From Gammaproteobacteria bacterium (GTDB lineage: Bacteria; Pseudomonadota; Gammaproteobacteria; Chromatiales; Chromatiaceae): a stretch of 10,386 nt of DNA. The stretch spans positions 1-10,386 of the forward strand of contig JADWMH010000060.1 in NCBI GenBank assembly GCA_015767355.1, in the 5' to 3' direction. The position numbers were made by a program, and so were the translations under genes. The notes under the pieces are model-generated. The model made no database searches. It had not been told where the DNA came from and saw only the letters and a list, made by a program, of their open reading frames with translations. This document shows, piece by piece, positions 1 to 7,188 of the stretch (position 1 is its first letter; each line of letters starts with the position of its first letter).

Positions 1-53
1 CCCCCCGAATCCCCATCCCATGGACTTATTCAGACTCTCTCCAATCTGCTTCA

Positions 54-926
54 ATGACTGATCATCATAACCATAGCAGTAGTGATCGTCTTGGCCTTGC
101 CTTCGCCCTGAATCTCTCATTTACCATCATTGAGTTCATCGGCGGCGCCCTGACCAACAGCATGGCTATCATGGCGGATGCGGTCCATGACCTCGGTGAC
201 ACCCTGGCAATCGGTCTTGGCTGGACCCTGGATAGGGTGGGCAAAAAGGAGGCGGACGATGGATTTACCTACGGCTACCGCCGGCTGTCGCTGCTGGGGG
301 CGTTGATCAACGGCGCCATCCTGATCATCGGCAGCCTGTGGATACTGACAGAAGCACTGCCCAGGCTGTTCAATCCGCAGATGCCCGATGCCGTCGGCAT
401 GATCTGGCTGGCCATCCTGGGCGTGGCGGTCAATGGATTTGCGGCTTACAAACTCAGTGGCGGCAAGACGCTTAACGAGAAGGTGCTCAACTGGCATCTT
501 ATGGAGGATGTACTTGGATGGGTGGCCGTGCTGATCATCAGTATCGTGCTGTTGTTTGTAGAGTGGCCAATCCTGGATCCGATTCTCTCGATCGCCTTCA
601 CCCTGTTTATTATGGTGAATGTTTTCCACAGAGTCACCCAGACCATTCGCCTGTTTCTGCAGGCGGCTCCCGACAGCCGCATCGCGGAGGAGACCAGGGG
701 AAAACTCGAAGCCCTGGAGCATGTCGCTGAAATCCACCATCTGCACGTCTGGTCGCTGGATGGCGAACGGCATGTATTGAGCGCGCACCTGTTGCTCGAC
801 AAGCCGATCAGCAGTGAGACCCACAATGCGGTCAAAACGGCGGTCAAGGCAGCGCTTGAAGAGTATGCTTTTGCACATACCACTATTGAACTGGAGCAGA
901 GCGCGGAAACCTGCAGGGACTCCTGA
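54..926 (+). CDS. CDF-family divalent metal cation efflux transporter (CzcD/ZitB-like)
   Basis: This 290-residue protein is a cation diffusion facilitator. The family exports Zn2+ or related divalent metals across the inner membrane in exchange for protons. The N-terminus is His-rich (HHNH at residues 4-7) and is followed by six predicted membrane segments at about 15-35, 39-58, 78-98, 115-132, 150-170 and 173-192. The transport-site pattern is visible: ADAVHDLGD in TM2 (H45, D49) and HLMED in TM5 (H148, D152). This His/Asp pairing is usual for Zn-preferring members. The cytosolic C-terminal domain (about 200-285) has the family motifs HHLHVWSLDG (228-237) and HTTIELE (275-281). The length fits the family. 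The ATG at 54 is chosen because the His-rich leader and TM1 follow directly. No Shine-Dalgarno is visible, and the frame has no stop upstream to the window edge, so an earlier start cannot be excluded. The metal specificity is inferred, and no metal-sensor gene lies nearby. Confidence 0.93.
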   Translation: MTDHHNHSSSDRLGLAFALNLSFTIIEFIGGALTNSMAIMADAVHDLGDTLAIGLGWTLDRVGKKEADDGFTYGYRRLSLLGALINGAILIIGSLWILTEALPRLFNPQMPDAVGMIWLAILGVAVNGFAAYKLSGGKTLNEKVLNWHLMEDVLGWVAVLIISIVLLFVEWPILDPILSIAFTLFIMVNVFHRVTQTIRLFLQAAPDSRIAEETRGKLEALEHVAEIHHLHVWSLDGERHVLSAHLLLDKPISSETHNAVKTAVKAALEEYAFAHTTIELEQSAETCRDS

Positions 927-1011
927 TCAGACAGCCGGGAAACAGCAGATAAACAGTGGAAGGAGTAGCATATACAGCTTCAGGACACCTCCTAAGAAGC
1001 TTTCCACCAAT

Positions 1012-1033
1012 AGTTACATAACGCTGCTTTGCG
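1012..1033 (+). repeat. 22-bp dispersed repeat shared with 7311-7332
   Basis: The sequence starting AGTTACATAACGCTGCT matches 7311-7332 at 21 of 22 bases. The second copy lies inside the MITE-like element at 7248-7399. Here no flanking terminal inverted repeat is visible, so this looks like a remnant or an independent copy of an internal module of that repeat family. Confidence 0.7.
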
Positions 1034-1092
1034 TAATATCTCATCAGTCCGTGCATACGAGTAGAATGCTATCGCATTGATTCAAATAGACC

Positions 1093-1250
1093 GTAGGGGG
1101 ATAAGCGACAGCGCATCCACCACGTCATTGCGAGGAGCCTCAGCGACGCGGCAATCTGCTTGAGATTGCTTCGTTCCTCGCAATGACAACATAACTTAGC
1201 AGCATTCGGAGCTTGGGTGGTGGATGCGGCAAAAAGACGCCTTATCTCCC
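1093..1250. repeat. Split palindromic intergenic repeat (outer element)
   Basis: The left part (1093-1123) reads GTAGGGGGATAAG, a short spacer, then GCATCCACCAC. The right part contains GTGGTGGATGC (1217-1227), the exact complement of 1113-1123. It also contains CTTATCTCCC (1241-1250), which pairs with 1096-1105 with one mismatch. The same family, starting CCGTAGGGTGG and containing ATAAG and CGCATCC, occurs at 5464-5534. This appears to be a mobile or amplified intergenic palindrome. Its centre is occupied by a different palindrome at 1124-1187. Confidence 0.65.
1124..1187. repeat. 64-bp palindromic repeat (TCATTGCGAGGA family)
   Basis: The outer arms GTCATTGCGAGGA (1124-1136) and TCCTCGCAATGAC (1175-1187) are perfect 13-bp complements. 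The inner arms GCAATCT (1151-1157) and AGATTGC (1163-1169) are also perfect. Transcribed, it would form a long imperfect hairpin. From memory, palindromes beginning with this sequence are abundant between genes in many Proteobacteria. Their function is unknown, though REP-like or MITE-like origins have been proposed for such repeats. There is no U-tract, so it is not a classic terminator. Confidence 0.8.
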
Positions 1251-1300
1251 CTGCAGATTTTTCACCTTATTGAGAAAAAACGTTCGATAACTGCAACTGA

Positions 1301-1328
1301 TTGACCCAATCTGCATTTCTGATATTCT
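1301..1328 (+). promoter_or_regulatory. Sigma70-like promoter of the antiporter gene
   Basis: TTGACC (1301-1306, 5 of 6 consensus bases) is followed after 16 nt by TATTCT (1323-1328, 4 of 6). It lies about 70 nt upstream of the antiporter start, outside the repeat block, and is the best core promoter match seen in this window. The transcript may continue into the mscS-type gene. Confidence 0.55.
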
Positions 1329-1399
1329 GCCCTGAATGAACGGTCTCAAGCGCTGAAGTAGTACAGCGTGCAGAGCGTAACTTTTCAACAGGATAGTTG

Positions 1400-2998
1400 A
1401 TGGATTTTGAATTAGCCTCGATCGCCCTGAGTGATGTCACCTGGATATCCCTGGCATTCATTCTTGGTTTTCTCGTTAAGCAGATTGGACTGCCGCCGCT
1501 GGTTGGCTTCCTGGCGGCGGGATTCGTACTGAATCTGACCGGCGTGCATGGCGGTGAAGTGATTCACAAAATCGCCGACCTGGGCATCACCCTGCTGCTC
1601 TTCAGCGTTGGTCTGAAGCTGAATCTGAAAAATCTGATGCGCCCCCGCGTGTGGGCCGTCACCAGTATGCATGTCGTTATCACGGTGATTGTTTTCGGCG
1701 TTGCTATCTACGCATTGGCGCTGGCGGGCGCTCCGCTGTTCTCCGCGCTTGATCTGCAGCTCTCATTAATGATCGCTTTCGCCCTGAGTTTCTCCAGCAC
1801 GGTTTTTGTGGTCAAGGTGCTGGAAGAGAGAGGCGAGATGAAGTCTCTCCACGGCAGTATCGCCATCGGTATCCTCATCATGCAGGATCTGGCTGCAGTC
1901 ATCTTTCTCGCTTTCTCCGCAGGCAAGATCCCCTCTGCATGGGCGCTGCTGCTGCTGTTGCTGATTCCGCTGCGTCCGCTGCTGCAGAACTTGCTGCAAC
2001 GGGCCGGCCATGGCGAGTTGCTGATTCTGTATGGTCTTTTCCTGGCCCTTGGTGGGGCCGAAATTTTTGAGTTGGTGGGGGTTAAGGGAGACCTTGGCGC
2101 GCTTGCCCTGGGGGTACTGATTTCATCCCATCCCAAGGCATCGGAGATGGCAAAGACATTGCTCGGCTTCAAGGAGCTGTTCCTGGTCGGCTTTTTCCTC
2201 AGCATCGGTCTTTCGGGCGAGCTTAGCCTGCAAAACCTGGTCATCGGGGCGCTGCTCGTTCCCTTCATTTTCCTCAAATCGGCGCTCTTTTTTGCATTAC
2301 TGACGCGTTTCAAGTTGCGTGCACGAACCTCGCTGATGGCAACCCTGAACCTTACCAACTACAGTGAGTTCGGATTGATCGTTGCCGCTGTCGGTGTATC
2401 CAATGGCTGGATTGGAAATGAGTGGCTGATTGTTATCGCTATTGCACTGTCGCTCTCTTTTGTTGTAGCGGCGCCATTGAACACCCGGGCAGATACACTC
2501 TATTTTAATTACCGCGAGTTCTGGAGGAGATTCCAGGGGCACGTCAGATCACATGATGACCAGGAGATCGAGCAGCCTGGAGCATCTATCATCATCATGG
2601 GTATGGGCAGGGTAGGTACAGGCGCCTATGACAGAATGCACGAACTCCGTGGAAATGCTGTATTTGGTATCGATTCCAATGCGGATACAGTAACGAGCCA
2701 TCTCGCAGCAGGTCGCAATGTGGTGCTGGGAGATCCGACTGATGCAGATTTCTGGGACAGGGTGAAGCGCAATCATGGTGTTGATTTGATCATGCTGACG
2801 CTGCCGAAGATACAGTCAAACCTCGCGATTCTCAGGCAGCTCAAACGATTCGGGTTTCCCGGAGATGTTGCGGTGTTGGCGCAATTCCCTGACGAGGAAT
2901 CAATATTGAAAGAGGCCGGTGCGTCGGCCGTGTTTAATATCTACGCTGAGGCCGGTTTGGGTTTTGCCGACCATGTGGTTGAGTCGAGGTCAGGCTGA
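1400..2998 (+). CDS. Kef/CPA2-type cation:proton antiporter with TrkA-N domain
   Basis: This 532-residue inner-membrane protein belongs to the monovalent cation:proton antiporter-2 (Kef-like) superfamily, which typically expels K+ or Na+ in exchange for H+. Residues 1 to about 370 form 12-13 hydrophobic segments with family landmarks: GLPPLVGFLAAG near the N-terminus, ALSFSSTVFVVKVLEERGE, and the IMQDLAAV motif with Q162-D163, the residues used for ion exchange in KefC-type proteins. After a hydrophilic linker, residues 396 to about 525 form a Rossmann-type TrkA-N (RCK) domain with GMGRVG at 401-406 and an acidic residue ending the second strand (GIDSN). No TrkA-C domain follows, so the protein is a short version of the KefB/KefC layout. 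No KefF/KefG partner gene is adjacent. The ATG at 1400 is preferred over the TTG at 1397 because AGGA (1390-1393) is well spaced from it. The transported ion and ligand control are inferred from family. Confidence 0.92.
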   Translation: MDFELASIALSDVTWISLAFILGFLVKQIGLPPLVGFLAAGFVLNLTGVHGGEVIHKIADLGITLLLFSVGLKLNLKNLMRPRVWAVTSMHVVITVIVFGVAIYALALAGAPLFSALDLQLSLMIAFALSFSSTVFVVKVLEERGEMKSLHGSIAIGILIMQDLAAVIFLAFSAGKIPSAWALLLLLLIPLRPLLQNLLQRAGHGELLILYGLFLALGGAEIFELVGVKGDLGALALGVLISSHPKASEMAKTLLGFKELFLVGFFLSIGLSGELSLQNLVIGALLVPFIFLKSALFFALLTRFKLRARTSLMATLNLTNYSEFGLIVAAVGVSNGWIGNEWLIVIAIALSLSFVVAAPLNTRADTLYFNYREFWRRFQGHVRSHDDQEIEQPGASIIIMGMGRVGTGAYDRMHELRGNAVFGIDSNADTVTSHLAAGRNVVLGDPTDADFWDRVKRNHGVDLIMLTLPKIQSNLAILRQLKRFGFPGDVAVLAQFPDEESILKEAGASAVFNIYAEAGLGFADHVVESRSG

Positions 2999-3006
2999 AT
3001 GATTCA

Positions 3007-3036
3007 TTCGGTTTTATCTGCGTTTGAGTTTATACT
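3007..3036 (+). promoter_or_regulatory. Possible promoter upstream of the mscS-type gene
   Basis: TATACT (3031-3036) is a good -10 hexamer and lies 38 nt before the ATG at 3075. The upstream TTCGGT (3007-3012), at 18 nt spacing, is only a weak -35. The gene could also be read from the antiporter promoter, since no terminator is seen in the 76-nt gap. Confidence 0.35.
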
Positions 3037-3074
3037 CGCGCGCTTTAATTTCATAACTATTGGGTAGAACTTAA

Positions 3075-3956
3075 ATGGCAGAAACAATTGAGGCTCCGGC
3101 CATCGTAGAGCAGGCCAAAGAGTTGCTGGATCCGGCGAAGGGCGGGGAGTTGCTTGAGAAAGGCATGGACTTGCTCATGCAGTATGGCATGAAAGCGTTG
3201 GCAGCCATTGCCATATTCATTATCGGCCGCATGGTGGCGAAATGGGTGCAGCGGCTTATTACCAGGATGATGAAAAAGACGGATGTCGATCCGATGATCA
3301 TCGGGTTTACCAGCAGCATCGCCTATATTGCAATGCTGGCCTTTGTGGTTGTGGCGGCTTTAGGCCAGCTGGGAATACAGACAACATCCTTTATTGCGAT
3401 CCTCGGCGCCGCCGGCCTGGCAGTTGGACTGGCTTTGCAGGGCTCGCTGGCCAACTTTGCGGCAGGATTTCTGATGATTATCTTCCGTCCTTTCAAGTTG
3501 GGCGATGTGATTGAGGCTGCTGGGGTGACAGGAAAAGTCGATGCCATTCATATATTCACAACAACACTCAAAACCCCGGATAACAAAACCATCATCATCC
3601 CCAATGGGAAACTCTCCAGCGATAATATTATTAACTACTCTACGCAAGAGACTCGCCGCGTGGATTTGACAGTTGGAGTCTCCTATGACGCCGATCTCAA
3701 GGAGGTGCGCCGGGTGCTGGAGGATATCATCAGTAAAGAGGAGCGCGTACTCAAAGACCCCGAACACCTGGTTGCAGTGGGGGAACTGGCGGACAACAGC
3801 GTAAATTTTGTGGTGCGCCTGTGGGTCAACAGCGGCGACTACTGGGGGGTCACCTTCGATATGAACGAGACCATTAAAACCCGTATGGATGAAGCCGGCA
3901 TTGGCATCCCCTATCCACAACGTGATATACATCTCTATCAACATAATGTAGAGTGA
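3075..3956 (+). CDS. mscS: Small-conductance mechanosensitive channel, MscS family
   Basis: This 293-residue protein is a canonical MscS, the heptameric inner-membrane channel that opens under membrane tension to release solutes on osmotic downshock. E. coli MscS has 286 residues. An N-terminal amphipathic region (1-35) precedes TM1 (about 38-55), TM2 (78-97) and the pore helix TM3 (103-135). TM3 contains GAAGLAVGLALQG (111-123), which aligns with E. coli 101-113, so L115 and L119 correspond to the L105/L109 hydrophobic gate and G123 to the G113 hinge. The beta domain carries RPFKLGD (138-144) and IIIPNGK (173-179). The C-terminal domain ends with GIGIPYPQRDIHL (275-287), as in typical members. 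The ribosome-binding site is weak, with only GGG about 10 nt upstream. Placement right after a K+/H+-type antiporter suggests a shared role in osmotic and ion homeostasis, which is inference. Confidence 0.96.
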   Translation: MAETIEAPAIVEQAKELLDPAKGGELLEKGMDLLMQYGMKALAAIAIFIIGRMVAKWVQRLITRMMKKTDVDPMIIGFTSSIAYIAMLAFVVVAALGQLGIQTTSFIAILGAAGLAVGLALQGSLANFAAGFLMIIFRPFKLGDVIEAAGVTGKVDAIHIFTTTLKTPDNKTIIIPNGKLSSDNIINYSTQETRRVDLTVGVSYDADLKEVRRVLEDIISKEERVLKDPEHLVAVGELADNSVNFVVRLWVNSGDYWGVTFDMNETIKTRMDEAGIGIPYPQRDIHLYQHNVE

Positions 3957-4034
3957 CAGCCGTTACAAGCAGCCACAAACTATTTGAAAAGATAGCAAAC
4001 GTCTAAGTATCAACATCATTGGAGAGTCAGAATT

Positions 4035-4844
4035 ATGACAAGTAAGACAACACGGCATGCGTTAGTCATCGCCGCATTTTTAGGAGGCAGCGGAATGGCT
4101 GTCGCCGAAGAGCAGGCAGCGCCTGCCGAAGCCGCATTGAATGATGCCGAAGAGCGGATGATCGCCCTTGAAGCGCTGAACAAAATGGGAAGCTATTTGC
4201 GTTCCATTGAATCTTTCAAGGTCCAGGCAGTCACCAGCACCGATGAAGTGCTGAAAAACGGCCAGAAGATCCAGTTCGACAAGAGCGTTGAGATCCAGGC
4301 GAAGAAGCCCGCCGGTTTGAGAGCCGATGTCACATCACCCTATGGAGAGCGCAGCTTTTATTTTGATGGTAAAACATTCACGCTGCATACCCCAAGAAAT
4401 AAATTTTACGCCACCATCCCTGTGTCTGGCACAAACGGCGAATTTGTCGAAGCGGTTCAAAACAAGACTGGCGCAACCCTGCCGCTTGTCGACCTGTTCC
4501 TGTGGGGAGCGGACGATGCTGCCGGGGACGATATTGAAAGCGCGATCGTCGTTGGCTACGGCAATGTCAACGGTGTGCAATGCGAGCATTACGCCTTTCG
4601 CCAGAAGGAAGTAGACTGGCAGATCTGCATTCAGGAAGGAGAGACGCCGCTGCCGTTGAAACTGGTCATTACCTCAAAGAATGAAGAGGAGAAGCCGCAG
4701 TATGTCTCGGTGATGAAGTGGGATGCTGCAGCAGCACTTGATGACAAGGCTTTCACCTATACCCCTCAGGAGGGTGACACCAAAATCTCTTTCAACCCGG
4801 TCGCGGAGCAATCCCCTGCAGCACCTAAAGGAGACGACAAATGA
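4035..4844 (+). CDS. DUF2092-type exported periplasmic protein
   Basis: This 269-residue protein starts with a Sec-type signal (basic TSKTTRH, hydrophobic core about 9-22, likely cut after AVA or AVAE near residue 24). The mature part matches what I recall of the DUF2092 family of predicted periplasmic proteins: an N-terminal helix (36-58, AEERMIALEALNKMGSYL), then alternating strands (FKVQAVTST, VEIQAKKP, SFYFDGKTFTLHTPRNKFYATIPV), a helix rich in ALPLVDLFLWG-type residues (148-158), and further strands. C183 and C198 could form a disulfide. The fold may resemble the lipoprotein carriers LolA/LolB, which is inference. The biochemical role is unknown. GGAGAG at 4021-4026 is a good ribosome-binding site. 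The stop codon overlaps the next start (ATGA), indicating translational coupling. The C-terminal tail (257-269) is Pro/Lys-rich and probably disordered. Confidence 0.85.
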   Translation: MTSKTTRHALVIAAFLGGSGMAVAEEQAAPAEAALNDAEERMIALEALNKMGSYLRSIESFKVQAVTSTDEVLKNGQKIQFDKSVEIQAKKPAGLRADVTSPYGERSFYFDGKTFTLHTPRNKFYATIPVSGTNGEFVEAVQNKTGATLPLVDLFLWGADDAAGDDIESAIVVGYGNVNGVQCEHYAFRQKEVDWQICIQEGETPLPLKLVITSKNEEEKPQYVSVMKWDAAAALDDKAFTYTPQEGDTKISFNPVAEQSPAAPKGDDK

Positions 4845-5365
4845 TTAGATTATTCAGCAAGTCCAACGCACTGGTTGTAGCCACGGTTGCTCTCATGGTC
4901 GTTGCCTGGTCCCTGCCTGACCCGGCGGAAGCAAGAAGAGGCGGCGGCGGTCACAGGGGCGGCGGTGGAGGCGGCGGTGGACACAGGAGTGTCAAGGGCA
5001 GGACGCATACCAACGTTAATCGCGGCGGCAACCGTAATAAAAGTGTCAACCGCAAGAATGTTAACAAGAACGTCAACCGAAAGAACGTGAATGTGAATAA
5101 CCGCAACGTTAATGTCAATAAGAACGTCAATGTGGATGTGGATCGCCGTGGCGGCTACTATGGACGCGGCTATAATCCTATCGCGACAGCGGCAGCAGTG
5201 ACAGCCACCGCTATCGTGGTGGGGTCTGTGGTGAATTCGCTACCGTCCAACTGCACTACAGTGGTGACCAACAACATCTCCTACAGGCAGTGTGGAAACA
5301 GCTGGTATGAGCCGCGCTACTCGGGAGGAAGCACCTCCTACGTGGTGGTCAATTCACCTTATTGA
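4841..5365 (+). CDS. Small exported Gly-rich protein with Asn-Val-Asn tract
   Basis: This 174-residue protein starts within the stop codon of the upstream gene (4-nt ATGA overlap) with GGAG at 4830-4833 as ribosome-binding site. A signal peptide (core 10-24, probable cut after AEA near residue 31) is followed by a Gly/His-rich stretch (34-49) and then by a tract (58-101) dominated by N-V-N, R-N-V and K-N-V units. A short Ala/Val hydrophobic segment (113-133) comes next. The C-terminal module holds two cysteines (C138, C151), CGNSWYEPRY and the ending STSYVVVNSPY. I recall similar Cys-x(12)-Cys, Trp-Tyr and YVVVN endings in small proteobacterial exported proteins, possibly DUF6515-like. No enzyme motif is present. 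The alternating Asn/Val tract would suit extended beta structure. A structural, adhesive or envelope role is possible but is inference. Confidence 0.82.
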   Translation: MIRLFSKSNALVVATVALMVVAWSLPDPAEARRGGGGHRGGGGGGGGHRSVKGRTHTNVNRGGNRNKSVNRKNVNKNVNRKNVNVNNRNVNVNKNVNVDVDRRGGYYGRGYNPIATAAAVTATAIVVGSVVNSLPSNCTTVVTNNISYRQCGNSWYEPRYSGGSTSYVVVNSPY

Positions 5366-5380
5366 CGCCCAGGCTCTCTC

Positions 5381-5452
5381 TTGTCATCTCGAACGCATGT
5401 GAGAGATCTTAAGCATTGCTACAAAGATTTCTCCCTTTGGTCGAAATGACAA
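5381..5452. repeat. 72-bp palindromic repeat (TGTCATNTCGA family)
   Basis: The outer arms TTGTCATCTCGA (5381-5392) and TCGAAATGACAA (5441-5452) are complementary with one mismatch. The inner GAGAGATCTT (5401-5410) pairs imperfectly with AAAGATTTCTC (5423-5433). From memory, intergenic palindromes of this type are widespread in several bacterial phyla, with no established function. It lies 15 nt after the stop of the Gly-rich protein gene, so its hairpin would be in the 3' end of that transcript. Confidence 0.75.
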
Positions 5453-5463
5453 ATTAAGTAGAG

Positions 5464-5534
5464 CCGTAGGGTGGCATAAGTGGAACGCATCCCACTTTTT
5501 CCGGTGCAATGCGCGGAGCTTATTGACACCCTAC
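5464..5534. repeat. Palindromic repeat, CCGTAGGGTGG family (second copy)
   Basis: GTAGGGTG (5466-5473) pairs perfectly with CACCCTAC (5527-5534), and ATAAG (5476-5480) pairs with CTTAT (5519-5523). The left arm CCGTAGGGTGGCATAAG, followed by CGCATCC, resembles 1091-1119. This shows that the same repeat family occurs twice in the window. It directly follows the 5381-5452 palindrome. Confidence 0.7.
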
Positions 5535-5598
5535 ACTCATCTCGCCTTGCTGTGAAACAACCCGTAAAGCGGGAACACACACCATTGGAGAAAACCAA

Positions 5599-7146
5599 AT
5601 GAATTTACTGAAACCACTCGCAACGGCGCTCGCCGCCCTGCCGCTGCTCGTTGGCAGCGGCCTGGCGACGGCCCAGGCAGATAAACCCAACATTCTGGTC
5701 ATCTGGGGTGACGATATCGGCCAGTCCAATATCAGCGCCTACACCCGGGGTTTGATGGGTTACCAGACTCCCAATATCGACCGCATCGCCAAAGAGGGGA
5801 TGATGTTTACCGACTACTACGGTGAGCAGAGTTGCACCGCTGGCCGTTCATCTTTCATTTTGGGGCAGAGCGTTTTTCGCACCGGCCTCTCCAAGGTCGG
5901 ACTGCCAGGCGCAGCAGGTGGCATCAGTGAAAAAGACCCGACAATCGCCGAGTTGCTCAAGCCGCTGGGCTATGCCACCGGGCAGTTCGGCAAGAACCAT
6001 CTCGGTGACCGCGACGAGATGCTGCCGACCAACCATGGTTTCGACGAATTTTTTGGCAACCTCTACCACCTCAATGCGGAAGAGGAGCCCGAGAATGAGG
6101 ATTACCCCAAGGATCCTGCTTTTCGCAAGGAATTTGGTCCGCGCGGCGTGATCCACTCCTTTGCCGACGGCAAGATCGAGGATACCGGCCCGCTGACCAA
6201 GAAGCGCATGGAGACGGTGGATGATGAAACTGCTGCCGCGGCCCTGGATTTTATCGACCGTCAGCAAAAGGCCGGCAAGCCCTGGTTTGTGTGGTGGAGC
6301 GGCACACGCATGCACTTTCGCACCCATGTGAAGTCAGAGAATCGCGGAATTTCCGGGCAGGATGAATACAGCGACGGCATGGTGGAACATGACCGCCATA
6401 TCGGCCTGTTCCTGAAGAAGCTGGACGATCTCGGCATTGCCGACAACACCGTCGTCTTCTACTCTACGGACAACGGCCCGCACATGAACACCTGGCCAGA
6501 TGCGGCCATGACTCCCTTCCGCGGTGAGAAGAACACCAACTTCGAAGGCGGCTGGCGCGTACCCGCAATGGTGCGCTGGCCCGGTCATATCGCGGCCGAT
6601 AGCGTCTCCAACGGCATCATGCACCACATGGATTGGATGCCGACTCTGTTGAGCATCGCCGGCGATCCAAATGTAAAGGACGATTTGCTCAAGGGCAAGC
6701 AGGTTGATGGTAAAACTTTCAAGGTGCATCTGGACGGCTACAACCAACTGCCGATGCTGACCGGCGAGAGCAAAGAGAGCGCTCGTCACGAAATTTACTA
6801 CTTCTCCGATGACGGCGACCTCACGGCGCTGCGCTATAATGACTGGAAAGCGATTTTCATGGAGCAGCGTATAGAGACGACCTTCGAGACATGGGCCAAT
6901 CCCTTTACGCCGCTGCGCGTACCTCTGATTTTCAACCTGCGCCGCGATCCCTACGAGCGCGCCCAGTTGACATCCAACACCTACTATGACTGGATGCTGG
7001 ATCGGGTCTATCTGCTGCTGCCGGCACAGACTTTTGTGGGAGAATTTCTTGCAACCTTCAAGGAGTATCCGCCGCGCATGAAGGCAGCCAGCTTCTCGCT
7101 GGACCAGGTCATGGAGAGCCTCAGCACCCAGGGTGGATCTCATTAA
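5599..7146 (+). CDS. Exported Cys-type arylsulfatase (formylglycine-dependent)
   Basis: This 515-residue protein is a type I sulfatase, which hydrolyses sulfate esters. A signal peptide (1-27, ending ATAQA) places it in the periplasm or outside the cell. NILVIWGDDIG (31-41) supplies the D38/D39 metal ligands. C79-T-A-G-R83 is the C-x-[SPA]-x-R sulfatase signature, in which Cys79 would become formylglycine. GKNHLG (131-136) supplies the conserved Lys and His, H239 lies in the GTRMHFR segment, and STDNG (289-293) supplies the D291/N292 metal ligands. All key active-site elements appear intact. The C-terminal part (WANPFTPLRVPLIFNLRRDPYERA...) matches the common proteobacterial arylsulfatase subgroup. 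The substrate cannot be read from sequence. GGAG at 5586-5589 is the ribosome-binding site. No formylglycine-generating enzyme is encoded in the window, so maturation depends on a gene elsewhere. A Rho-independent terminator follows the gene. Confidence 0.94.
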   Translation: MNLLKPLATALAALPLLVGSGLATAQADKPNILVIWGDDIGQSNISAYTRGLMGYQTPNIDRIAKEGMMFTDYYGEQSCTAGRSSFILGQSVFRTGLSKVGLPGAAGGISEKDPTIAELLKPLGYATGQFGKNHLGDRDEMLPTNHGFDEFFGNLYHLNAEEEPENEDYPKDPAFRKEFGPRGVIHSFADGKIEDTGPLTKKRMETVDDETAAAALDFIDRQQKAGKPWFVWWSGTRMHFRTHVKSENRGISGQDEYSDGMVEHDRHIGLFLKKLDDLGIADNTVVFYSTDNGPHMNTWPDAAMTPFRGEKNTNFEGGWRVPAMVRWPGHIAADSVSNGIMHHMDWMPTLLSIAGDPNVKDDLLKGKQVDGKTFKVHLDGYNQLPMLTGESKESARHEIYYFSDDGDLTALRYNDWKAIFMEQRIETTFETWANPFTPLRVPLIFNLRRDPYERAQLTSNTYYDWMLDRVYLLLPAQTFVGEFLATFKEYPPRMKAASFSLDQVMESLSTQGGSH

Positions 7147-7188
7147 ATTAGCCGGATTTCGCTGATTTGAGAGGGATCTCAACACAGA

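Larger units (their letters stand above)
927..1399. other. Repeat-rich 473-bp intergenic region
   Basis: No convincing gene lies between the CDF pump and the antiporter. The stretch holds a 22-bp sequence shared with 7311-7332 (at 1012-1033), a split palindromic repeat (1093-1250) with a second palindrome in its centre (1124-1187), and a sigma70-like promoter (1301-1328) for the downstream antiporter. No clear Rho-independent terminator follows the pump gene. The short reading frame crossing 814-1080 overlaps the pump out of frame and reads like non-coding sequence. Confidence 0.8.

Noticed and set aside
117..878. 253-residue open frame on the minus strand opposite the CDF pump
   Set aside because: It is a compositional shadow of the pump gene, with no membrane or domain pattern of its own and no ribosome-binding site. 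The + strand protein is clearly a real family member.
1397..1399. TTG as start of the antiporter
   Set aside because: It lies one codon before an ATG, and the AGGA at 1390-1393 is better spaced for the ATG at 1400.
3984..4012. Promoter for the DUF2092 gene (TTGAAA with a downstream TA-rich stretch)
   Set aside because: The -35 is fair, but no acceptable -10 hexamer sits at 16-18 nt, so I did not list it as a feature.
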